In this document: positions 38,781 through 48,384 of the stretch, piece after piece
How the letters are laid out: each line of letters begins with the position of its first letter
Numbering within the stretch: position 1 is the first letter of the stretch
NCBI GenBank assembly: GCA_030867875.1
Contig: JAOWCC010000577.1
Span: 77,109,740-77,173,739 of the forward strand
Direction of reading: 5' to 3'
DNA: 64,000 bases
Origin: Actinernus sp. WN-2022
Taxonomy: Eukaryota > Cnidaria > Anthozoa > Actiniaria > Actinernidae
The notes under the pieces: generated by a model
Databases searched by the model: none
Seen by the model: only the letters and a program-made list of their open reading frames with translations
Told to the model about the DNA's origin: nothing
Made by a program: the position numbers and the translations under genes

Positions 38781-41700
38781 AAGCAAGTCACGAATAAAGT
38801 CGTCCATATCTTCATCCTCTGTAATGACGTTTTTACGATTGTAGGATAGTGTATCGATTGCGTTCGATATTATATTGCTAATAAAATCGGCTACTTCTTC
38901 ATTATCTGGAAAAAAGTCTCCATGACCGTAGGCTATTGTATCTATTCCGTTTGCTAAAATACATCTCTTACTATCGAATGGTGATAGAGATACTTTGTTC
39001 ATATGTATACCATACATCTTATGACCTTCACTTCGAAGCATATTCATTCCATGTTTGAATACTTTCTTATCCATCAAGCACTCTTTATATTGTTCATGAC
39101 GAATACGATGTTTCACTACCGCCTTCTTGGTACCTTTAGCTTTACGAATCTCATCGCCATCTACTCTCAATATAGAATAGAGCTTAGATCGTAGTCCAAC
39201 ATATTCGACTATAGGAATACCTCCACATTCGTCTTTCATTTTACCAAGTACTTTCTTGTTGTCGATACTATACAGCGGATGGTCTTTGCTGTAGTTACTA
39301 GTATCATATAGATGTTTATGAGTTGCCATGTCTGCATAGATATCTTCAGTTTTAAAGTGTAGTAATAGACTGTCGGTATCGGTATAAAGTAGATTACAGC
39401 GTTGCCCATATTGCTTCTTGATCTCGTTGTAGTAGAAGTCATACATCAGATGCTTTGATAGATCTAGAATTGACATTCCAACATATATGGGGCGGTTCAG
39501 CAATAGCTTACTTTTGTAGTTATGTACCGCGGCAAGATCATCATCAAAAATTGTGGATCGAGCATAACTAGGTTTATTCAATAGACGTTGTAGTTTGTTT
39601 CCTTCTGATGCACGCACTAATTGGATATCTACACGCTTACGTAGATTCTCCATCGTTTTTCCAAATACGCTATTGTTCATCAATTTGTATAGATCCTGCT
39701 TGAAGGTGCTCTTCGCTTGTTTTCGTAACTCAGTATTCATTTGTATATATGGTTCCATCCATGGTGATTGGTCAAACCGTAGTGCCTTATGGATCTTTAT
39801 CAAACGCATACCAAGAGATAGATACAATTGTAGGTTACGGTAGTGGAGCACATATCGTTCTTTGTTATATAGATTAGGTACAAGTTTTTCTACTTTCAAA
39901 GATCCATTACCTTTATATAGTTCCTCAAATAGATCGGTCTGATACTCTGAGAACAAATCTTTATTCACCTGAATTCTCTCGGGAGCTAGTGGATAGTCGT
40001 TGTGCGTATCGTGAAGTTCTCGAGGATATTCGAGATCAACTTCAAGGATATAACCCTTATCTGAATCTATTGCGTGATTGCTTATTTGTTCTTCTGTTGG
40101 TGTATACCACTCAAATCCTCCTGTTGGTAAATATTGGCTCATGGCCCATCCATATAAGTTATTCGCGTCTAGATATAATATGTGGCTATTTGGTTTTTCT
40201 GGATCGAAATCCTGTACGTTTTTATTATTCGCTTTGGCATAACGTTGTGATACCATGGATATACCACCACGTAGACCTCTCTCGATGAATAGATACATGT
40301 CATAGTCAGTTAATAGTTCGAGTTTCACTCCAGTTATCTTTAATAAAGCGTCCCATGAAAGTCCTGGACTCGTATAATATTGTGCAGGATCTAATCCATA
40401 GTTTTGCATACATGTTGTACGAAAGTCCTCGAACACATCTGCTAGAAGAAGTACATCAGTTTGTAGATAAAGATCATGATAATCACCTAATGTCTTACAA
40501 TCAAATACATTCCAAACTCTTATTGCATGTTCGTAATCTTCATCGGATACGTCCTCTAGAGTTAGTTTACTATAGAACGCATCTTTAGGTGGTAGAGAAG
40601 TCTCTGCAAATCTATCCCACGCATCCATGTACTCATATGGATATACTCCTTTACGAGTTAATAGATTGGCTTTCTCTTGATTAGATGTATATTTTACAAT
40701 TTGTTGAAATGTGTCTGATTCTGAACTCGATACCAATGTACTAAGACATGATGGTAGAAATTGAAAGCTATCAATGAATCGTAGGTTACCAAGTGAGAAT
40801 GAAATATATTTTTCCATATTGTTTGGAATACAAGATATCTTACCTAATGTTATGGATATGGATTGCATTATTAGGTGAGCATCATATCCACGAAGATTAT
40901 GGAATACGACTGGGATGGTAGGAAAAGCACGTAATTTTAGATTACAGGTATTGTGTGCGGCACCTCTAAACTCGCCTGTGATGTGGCAATGATCACGTAC
41001 TTTATCACCAACCAATGGCTTCTGACAGATATGACAAATTGTTGCGCTATTATAAGCCTTATAGTTTTCCCATGACATGCATAGTGGTTTAGCTTTTTGG
41101 GCTTTGATCTTCGCCTCTTCCTTTTGCATACATTGTAGAAAACGTTCGATAGTATCCCTACCTCTATATAGTACTGGTGGTTCACTATAACCATCAGAAC
41201 GTACAACTATATAGCAAAATCCACATGGAATATGTTCTTCCGTTTTAAGCGTGTTGCTCTTCTTTGAGTCTTGAGCAAGTCCTTCGATCTTAGTGGTTAA
41301 TGCCTCGAAATCTGCATAGATAATATAGGTTACTTTGAGCTGCTTGTGTATATTCTGGAATGAGACTTCGTTGTTCTTATTGGTAGGCATTTCAATGCGT
41401 ATGGCTTTGTCATTGATACCATTACACTCTGTAATATGCTTTTCAAGAAGAGCTTCATTGGAATATCCATGCAGACATCGTTCGCAGAAGTGTTTCCTAT
41501 GTTCGTACTTTGTCTGATCGAATAGGAGTTTGTTGAAGTCCTTTATCCAGCAATAGTGTTGTTTACCACTCTTTGGGTCTTCTATAAGTAGTAGATGGAT
41601 GTACTTCGAAAAAGTCTTCTTTGAGATATGATATATGATTAAGCACTTTTCCTTTGGATCCCATCCATATACATTAATAGAAATGTCGTTTTGCTTCTCT

Positions 41701-42365
41701 AGAAGTGGTATTTGTGAGATTGGTGTTGGTGAGTCCACCCCGTTGGATTTCACCATATCTATTCGATACTTCGATGTCCTTTGAGGATGCTTATTAACTG
41801 GAAACATTGCTGCACATATCGACCAAAGTGCACAGCGATCGTCTTTGTTGTTTACATTGATCACAGCTTTCTTATTCGCTATTTCTTCAGGTAGTGGTAA
41901 ATACGAACCTCCACGTAGTGGTTGGTATCTGGCGATGTTTAACCATAGAATATTGACTCTATCTACGACCCAATTCGATCCACGACTGATCCACTTCTCA
42001 ATTTGGTCATATATCTGAGCATGTGCTTCTACTATTACCTCACGGATACCAGCGTCGTCGATCAAAACAGATTGTTTGCTATAAAATGTAGCTGTCTCGT
42101 ATACGTAACCATCAGGTTTATCAAGTACGAAAGTTATGTTTAAAGCTAATTGGGCCTTAAAGGTGTTGTGGTTTCGTAGTTCTTCCTTAAACTTTTCGGT
42201 AGTTTGTTTACGTACACCGGCAAGGAAAACGGCTGGATCCGCTCCCATAGGATTATCATCAGGAATATCCATCTTCCATCCACGTAAATAGTTCTTTAAA
42301 GGACGTACTCGAACAAATGTTGGTGTATGCTCAGCCATGGTATGATGTAATAAACTTGTAGCCAC
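38772..42365 (-). CDS. polB: Protein-primed type B DNA polymerase (P3)
   Basis: 1,197 residues, complete. Residues 1-200 form an N-terminal domain ending in INVNNKDDRCALWSICAAMF. C2H2 finger CERC...EKHITEC at 294-314. Exo I YADFEA (350-355, Asp352 and Glu354). Endonuclease VII/HNH-like cluster CHIC...DHCHITGEFRGAAHNTCN (444-475). Exo II LRGYDAH (Asp495), Exo III YLQTDVLL (Asp637), motif A DANNLYG (733-739), motif B KLMNNSVFGK (894-903), motif C YTDTDS (994-999, Asp996 and Asp998). All catalytic residues are present. It copies the element from a protein-bound end. Upstream lies a 120-bp repeat and the right terminal repeat. Confidence 0.92.
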   Translation of the reverse strand: MATSLLHHTMAEHTPTFVRVRPLKNYLRGWKMDIPDDNPMGADPAVFLAGVRKQTTEKFKEELRNHNTFKAQLALNITFVLDKPDGYVYETATFYSKQSVLIDDAGIREVIVEAHAQIYDQIEKWISRGSNWVVDRVNILWLNIARYQPLRGGSYLPLPEEIANKKAVINVNNKDDRCALWSICAAMFPVNKHPQRTSKYRIDMVKSNGVDSPTPISQIPLLEKQNDISINVYGWDPKEKCLIIYHISKKTFSKYIHLLLIEDPKSGKQHYCWIKDFNKLLFDQTKYEHRKHFCERCLHGYSNEALLEKHITECNGINDKAIRIEMPTNKNNEVSFQNIHKQLKVTYIIYADFEALTTKIEGLAQDSKKSNTLKTEEHIPCGFCYIVVRSDGYSEPPVLYRGRDTIERFLQCMQKEEAKIKAQKAKPLCMSWENYKAYNSATICHICQKPLVGDKVRDHCHITGEFRGAAHNTCNLKLRAFPTIPVVFHNLRGYDAHLIMQSISITLGKISCIPNNMEKYISFSLGNLRFIDSFQFLPSCLSTLVSSSESDTFQQIVKYTSNQEKANLLTRKGVYPYEYMDAWDRFAETSLPPKDAFYSKLTLEDVSDEDYEHAIRVWNVFDCKTLGDYHDLYLQTDVLLLADVFEDFRTTCMQNYGLDPAQYYTSPGLSWDALLKITGVKLELLTDYDMYLFIERGLRGGISMVSQRYAKANNKNVQDFDPEKPNSHILYLDANNLYGWAMSQYLPTGGFEWYTPTEEQISNHAIDSDKGYILEVDLEYPRELHDTHNDYPLAPERIQVNKDLFSEYQTDLFEELYKGNGSLKVEKLVPNLYNKERYVLHYRNLQLYLSLGMRLIKIHKALRFDQSPWMEPYIQMNTELRKQAKSTFKQDLYKLMNNSVFGKTMENLRKRVDIQLVRASEGNKLQRLLNKPSYARSTIFDDDLAAVHNYKSKLLLNRPIYVGMSILDLSKHLMYDFYYNEIKKQYGQRCNLLYTDTDSLLLHFKTEDIYADMATHKHLYDTSNYSKDHPLYSIDNKKVLGKMKDECGGIPIVEYVGLRSKLYSILRVDGDEIRKAKGTKKAVVKHRIRHEQYKECLMDKKVFKHGMNMLRSEGHKMYGIHMNKVSLSPFDSKRCILANGIDTIAYGHGDFFPDNEEVADFISNIISNAIDTLSYNRKNVITEDEDMDDFIRDLLLS

Positions 42366-42777
42366 ACTCCTCTAATAGGACGGTGAAATGTAATACCTTG
42401 ATCTAATATGGTATAGAAGTATGGTGAATGGACTATAGTAGTAAATAATGATTACGATAATATATGTTATAATACCTAGTAATCACACTCCTCTAATAGG
42501 GTTTTGAAATGTAATACCTTGATCTAATATGGTGTAGAAATATGATGGATGGACTATAATAGTAAATAATGATTATGACAATATACGTTATAATACCTAA
42601 TAGCACCACTCCTCTAATAGGGTGTCAGAATACAATAAATTCACTATAAACCAAGTGTTCGAACAAATGTTAATATATGCTTAGCCCTGATATAATACCT
42701 ATAACTACAATCCTTTAACGTAATGCATAAATACGATAAATGAACTATAGTAGTAAATAATACCTTATAAACACGTT
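42366..42777. repeat. 120-bp tandem repeats upstream of the polymerase gene (P3)
   Basis: Units begin CACTCCTCTAATAGG at about 42,366, 42,486 and 42,606, two full copies and a partial third. Each includes TGTAATACCTTGATCTAATA and TAGTAAATAATGATTA. A fourth, diverged copy may continue to the terminal repeat. They lie where the polymerase promoter should be. Confidence 0.75.
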
Positions 42778-43068
42778 TCTCTAATATGACGTTGAAATGT
42801 AAAAATATGATTAAAAAATAGTACAACAAAACTGCTTTAATCCGGAAAAAGCGGTAGAAACCGATCATTTAATATAATGTATAAATACAATAAATGAACT
42901 ATAGTAGTATCGTAACTAGCGTGTTTTGGACCACGTTGCATTTTGTTTTTGTTTTTTCATCTAATGGACCCCGAACGAAGTGAGGGCTGAACGAAGTGAG
43001 GATGTCCATTAGATGAAAAAATAAATAAAAATACAACGTGGGCCAGAACCGCTAGTTACTATACTACT
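42778..43068. repeat. P3 right terminal inverted repeat with 166-bp palindrome
   Basis: Reverse complement of 26,888-27,178 with few differences. 42,903-43,068 is the terminal palindrome, ending CTAGTTACTATACTACT, followed by the TAATA target copy at 43,069-43,073. Confidence 0.9.
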
Positions 43069-43073
43069 TAATA

Positions 43074-46000
43074 TAAGTTATTATATTTTGCGTGTGAAGA
43101 GAAGAAACGGTTCTGCTTATCGGGATGTCAGTCTATAGTATATTGAAGTTAATTTATCCATCCGGAATTTGTGCAGCCCGCCCTAACTAAGCTTATAACT
43201 TTATATTAAAGGGACACTGTCAAGCCCAAAATTATCAACTTTCTCATGATGAAATACAAAATAATAACTACTTAGATTAGCAGAGTATTGTCTCCAGGTA
43301 TACTGGAACAAATATGAGACAATTCTGGTTCACCGGCATTACGGTATACCGGATTCTATTACTGAAGAATGTATTCACTTGCTTTAAGATGCCGTTGCTG
43401 TACATACATTGTACCACAGACATTTGAACGGCAATGCAATGGTAGTTTTGTTTCTATTAGATAAAAACTATTTACGCATGCAAAGCTCGGAAATAGTTAC
43501 TATTTAGTCCAATATCGTCTCAGTAATGTAAGTTTATATCGAAAAAGCAGAGTTGTTTATTTGACTGAAGGGGGTAAATTTTTGAGGAGTATTATTTTGC
43601 GGGAGTTTTTTTTCTGCGGGAACTTATTTTTGCCGATAGAGGCAATCCGCAAAATCCGCGAAAATTATAACCCGCAAAATGTTCGCGCTACACGGTATAT
43701 GCGGATAACTATTTAAATAGTCTCTACTTTGTGAGGAAGTTAGCATGTAAATGCTTATGTATTAATGGGTGAAAATAATTCGAAAGTACGAAATAATATC
43801 ATGAGAATAACCCGGAAGATCAATGTTCCACGAGTACAACCGTGTCTCCTGGTGCGCAAGTAGAGACTGGTAACTACAGTACTGTAACTCGGTCAGCGGC
43901 AACGCTCATGAGTATATCAGGTTTCGGCGGTCGAACGAAGTTCAACGGTTCCACGTCCATGATCGATGAATATTTACGCAGTTCTGAGCGGTCTTCGATG
44001 GATTTACACAAGGTTAGCTAGTTTAAGAGTTTTGGAACCAAGCTAAGAACTCATCAAGACGTCGATTGAACCGTGAATGGCTATTTATGGGCTGGTATAT
44101 TTGGAGGAAAACAAAACACTAAGTACAGTTCGAAGATGTTAGACGGTAAGTCAGTTTTAATTAAAGTAATTCCTAATTTACCTTCAAGTAGATATGTTGA
44201 TCAGCAGGTCCCTTGATATTACTAACAAAAAGTAAATGAGTATTTCATGGACGAACTTACTATGCAAAAACAGTGGCGCAGTGGTTCTCGTCTGTGGCCT
44301 AGGTTCGATCCCCGGTAGCGGCGCCATATCAGCATATAATGATATATGAGTCAAATGTGTTGGTATCTCGCCCTTGCATCCGAGTGTTTTTCTCCGGTAG
44401 TGATTTTTCAAAACCCTAACCTGTATGTACATGTATGTAGATTAATAAACATCGCGGTATTGATAGCGTTTCCTATCTGATTTTCCTGGTACATGTCTGA
44501 GGGCAATATGTTTTTCCACCTTCTGTTTCAATAAGTTTGAAGCTGTAGAATATATTCTGCAGTGCATGAAAGTGTGAGCTGTAGAAGTTGTAGAAGGCTA
44601 TATATAGATTTTCGACCTGGTCGTCACCTATATATGCAGCTACATTGTATGGTGGCCAAGGTTCTTCCGGCAAACGAAGGATAATAATGCATTTCTCTTT
44701 TCGGGAAATAATTCGTAAATGCCGAAAGTTTTGCACGCTTTCTCCAAAGCCATGTCAAGAGGTGTGAGGAACAGAACAGGGAGGAGGGAGAAACGGCTAA
44801 AATATGTATAGAGGGTGAAATGTCCAGAAATATTAGGGGGGGGGGGGGGAGAAAATGGGATCTACAGTAATGTTTTAGAAATATTTTTTTTAAACGCACT
44901 AGGGAGGAGGGAGATCCCACTACCAGTTCCTCTCTGTTCTATCAAGTCTGTCCGTATCTTCCGCCTTATTGGTTTCACCTTCAAACTCAATACCTCAATT
45001 CTCTAAAAATGAAACATTCACTCTGATGAAAATGACATCAGGAACACTGTTTCTGCCAAAGGCCATCAGACGGCGAGGAGAAGGAAGTGTACGGATAACC
45101 TTGTACCATCTGAAAATCAGGCTATGATCAGATTTCTAAAAAAATACATAATGTTTGTTTTAACTTTGTGAAGGAATAAAGTTGGTAATTACATGCAACA
45201 TATCCAAATTCCCGACAATATTTGAGATAATTTAGTTGTGATCTAAACAGGATGTGTTGATTTTTTTGTGGGAAATCCACAAGGACTGACAGTAGCCATG
45301 AGTTTTCATTTAAAACATCTGAATCGGAATGTTTTTTTTTCTTGAAGAATGAATTCAATTTACTCTTTTCAAGTCTTTTAGAATAACATATCGTACAACT
45401 CTTAAATTGTGATGCAACTATGTGTAGCTTAAAAAAAAAAGAATTTGAACCTTTGGTCCTACCTGAAGGTTCATTTATCTTATGTTTTTGTCAAACATGA
45501 CTCAATAGTAAAAGGGTTTCATCTGATAATGCAATGATATATGACTTTTTTTAGCCTGAGAGAAACAAAAGGGGGAAAGCACAGTAAACAAAATTAAATG
45601 CTCCAAAAAAGAGAGCCTTTGATATATTTGGCATAAAGTGACAGTATTGTAGTTACTGTAGTTTCACTACATGTATAGCATTATTGTCTTCATTCACAAG
45701 CCTGCTTTTAAACAGGGAACATATGCTGTACATGATTTGTACAATGTTAAAGAAACATTTGTTGCAGCCTTTTTAATAGTGTTTATACAATTAGAACGAG
45801 AAACTTACTGCCTTTATCTAAATTTTAGTTTAAATCTTTCATTCTTGATGTAATTTTCTTGCTACAAATAAATTGTTGTTGATGATTAAAGTACCATATG
45901 ATCATTATATCTAGTGGCAAAAGCAAGTTGAATATATCTACAGAGTAAATCAGGATATTAATTGAAAGTAAATTGTTAATGCAGTGCTGCACCTGAGGGT

Positions 46001-46559
46001 AAATTGAATTATGTATATAAGTCTGTTATTTACTGTATTTAAATGTTTATATATGTTAGACTCTGTTCTATTGATAATTTATCATTTCATACTGTTCTGT
46101 TATTTATTCGAATATTATATTAACAATTTCAAATGTAAAAGAAAGTCATGATACAATTAAATATGAATAATTACAAAGCTTACCAACTTTGTTATCTTAA
46201 TTCGTACATTTCAGTGTGGGTGAATTTCAGTCTTAATTCTGACCATCTTCCCAAAAGTGCATTAAATGGTCCAATATACATGTAGACATTTTGTTTGCGT
46301 CCAATCAGCCCTCTTATGATATACTGAATCCAGAATAGCTCCTCAAATGGGTACCAAAATAGCTAATTTGTGGGGCTATTTCAGCCCCCCTCCCCCCAAA
46401 AAAATCAAATTGATTCCACTGTTTTTTTAAATCAGTACTTAGGCCGGGTCTATTTAGGACTAAAATGCCTCCTCAAATGGGTACCAAAACAGTCACACGG
46501 TATTTCGCTTATATCCCAGGGGCACTGTTAATGGAATCACACCTACATGTACATCTACA
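43074..46559. other. En1 interior, about 3.5 kb without a gene
   Basis: AT-rich, no frame of note. It includes a block of CGCGAAAATTATAACCCGCA-like palindromic sequence at 43,590-43,700, the tRNA-derived SINE-like piece at 44,274-44,412, a run of 13 or so G at about 44,837, and a direct repeat of CTCCTCAAATGGGTACCAAA at about 46,339 and 46,469. Nothing resembling a CACTA transposase was seen. Confidence 0.6.
44274..44412 (+). repeat. tRNA-derived SINE-like fragment
   Basis: Pol III A box TGGCGCAGTGG (44,274-44,284) and B box GGTTCGATCCC (44,302-44,312), followed by GGTAGCGGCGCCA. The boxes are only 17 bases apart, too close for a working tRNA. The following TTGCATCCGAGTG and TTTCTCCGGTAG are like tails of invertebrate SINEs, from memory. 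Confidence 0.5.
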
Positions 46560-47290
46560 TCTAATAATTGGTATTTACAAACTATTTCCAAAGTAATCTG
46601 TTTGTATTTACAAACTATTTACAAATTAATGTTTTAATTTACAAACTATTTCCAAATTAATGTTTTAATTTACAATCTATTTCCAATCTTCTTTTTCGTA
46701 TTTACAAACTATTTCCAAATTAATCTGTTTGTATTTACAAACTATTTACAAATTAATGTTTTAATTTACAAACTATTTCCAAATTAATCTGTTTGAATTT
46801 ACAAGCTATTTCCAAACTTCTTGTTCGTATTTACAAACTATTTCCAAATTAATCTGTTTGAATTTACACACTATTTCCAAACTTCTCGTTCGTATTTACA
46901 AACTATTTCCAAATTAATCTGCTTGAATTTACAAACTATTTCCAAATTAATATGTTTTAATTTACAAACTATTTCCAAACCTCTTGTTCGTATTTCCAAA
47001 CCATTTCCAAATAAGGCCCAGTAAAATGGCAACAAAAAACTAGATTGATTTCCAAAATATTTTCAAGTAAGTTAAATTATGATTTCCAATGTATTTCCAA
47101 AGATATATCGATACAATTTCCAAACTACTTCCAAAGAATCGAGGTTATTTCCAAATTGTTTCCAAACAACCTTCGCTCCCATTGCACTTGATTTCCAACT
47201 TATTTCCAGTGAAGTCCATACCTTGGAAATGTCCGTTTTTCTTGGAAATTTAGATTTACAATAAATTTCCAAACTATTTCCAAATTATTT
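46560..47290. repeat. En1 right subterminal array of ATTTCCAAA units
   Basis: Dozens of ATTTCCAAA and TTTACAAACTATTTCCAAAT copies in a loose repeat of about 35 bp, with linkers such as TTAATCTGTTTG and CTTCTTGTTCG. Inverted relative to 26,160-26,790. Confidence 0.8.
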
Positions 47291-47889
47291 ACATACTATG
47301 GAAATCGGTTGAGTTTTCCAGTGCACTAGGAGAAAACATTGTCTTGATCCCAGGTAGCCTTGCACTCTTGGCTGACCTTGTGTTGTCTGGTGGACACGCC
47401 AACAACAGGGTGGTGCAAAATGTTGGACGCTGTCTGGTCTCGCGTCGAGTTTGTAAAATGGGAGCTGAGATAATAGAGGACCTTCCTCGGCCAGATCTAC
47501 TACAGGTATATTCCGATCTATATTTTCATACCAAGGAGCGAACATCTCGGATTCAACAAGATATTCAGGTAGAGAACGTGAACAAGCTACGCTCGAAGGC
47601 TGGTGACGCAAGCTCTTTGAATGCTGGAGAAAATGCGCCCCTGGCTGCATATGGATCGAAATATTGAATCCCACTGGAAGTTGACATTCTGACACAACAT
47701 GGAGCTCTGTATCCCCACGCCCTACGTGACACTATTTCATTTGAGTTGACTCTAGCACCTGCTGTCGACATAGTGGTTGGATCGGACTCCACCAAGATAG
47801 GCACATACAAGCTCGACAATATCCAGATGGAGTATGTGGTCATTGAGAACGAAACTCTCGCCACGCAAGCACAGGACGCATATACTACA

Positions 47890-48384
47890 TAGACTAGGCG
47901 AGATTTCGGAAAATCGTAAGTCATGAGGCATTTCTTAGTAAAAGTTGGCGACAGGTGCGTTTTTATGTAATTTTTGATGCTGAATCCGAATTGTATTGTC
48001 GCCAACGCTGATTTTGCGTTTTTTAGCGGGAAAATGACGTCACAACTTTTGCGCAATAGTAAATCTGAAGTTAAAAGATTTAAAACGTTTGAGGACATTT
48101 CTTATCGAATTTCATCACATTTGAATCTTGAATCACAAATATCTTTCATGTTTTTGTTGATTGCGAGAAAAATGAATAAATTAAGGGTTCTCATGACGTC
48201 ATATGGTGACGTCATAGGCGATCATAAATCCTACTGTAGGTTATCATTGAATGTCTAAATAACGTGAGAAAAATGCCGAATATACTACTGCTTAATTACA
48301 AAGCAATATTGTGCGCCCGGGAGGCGAAATAATATGAAAACTCGTACATTTTGCTGGTATGGTAGCAACGCTGCACTACACTGT
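47890..48384. repeat. Ac2 left terminal inverted repeat and non-coding end
   Basis: The first 160 bp match the right end. The rest up to the nuclease stop is AT-rich, with several TGACGTCA-type palindromes (near 48,035, 48,195 and 48,208), which also occur in the right end. Confidence 0.75.

Larger units (their letters stand above)
26888..43068. mobile_element. Polinton P3, near complete (16,181 bp)
   Basis: Terminal inverted repeats of about 290 bp (26,888-27,178 and 42,778-43,068) begin AGTAGTATAGTAACTAGCGG and are flanked by the direct repeat TAATA (26,883-26,887 and 43,069-43,073). Contents in order: F-box/ankyrin, Cys-rich, TFIIB-like (broken), Gly-rich membrane protein, penton, large protein (broken), two-helix protein, MCP, ATPase, 200-residue protein (broken), three small membrane proteins, integrase, polymerase. 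Integrase, polymerase, MCP, penton and ATPase frames are all open, making it the most recent Polinton here. It is inserted in En1. Confidence 0.9.
26138..47323. mobile_element. CACTA-like repeat element En1, host of P3
   Basis: Inverted ends CACTGGAAAACT...ATTTCCATAGTATGTAA at 26,138-26,175 and 47,285-47,323 (about 37 bp, several mismatches). Inside each end lie several hundred bases of short TTTGGAAAT repeats in opposite orientation. Without P3 and its duplication the element is about 5.0 kb. CACTA/EnSpm elements start CACTA or CACTG and have subterminal repeat arrays, hence the name; no transposase was found. The flanks (GCT left, CAC right) do not form a target duplication, and the P1 sequence on its two sides is not contiguous. 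Confidence 0.5.

Noticed and set aside
44268..44330. Possible tRNA gene
   Set aside because: A and B boxes are present, but only 17 bases lie between them, so no anticodon arm fits; treated as SINE-like.
46560..47290. Regular short repeats with spacers, resembling a CRISPR array
   Set aside because: The units and spacers are both AT-rich variants of one another, the period is loose, the genome is eukaryotic, and a mirror-image array exists at 26,160-26,790.
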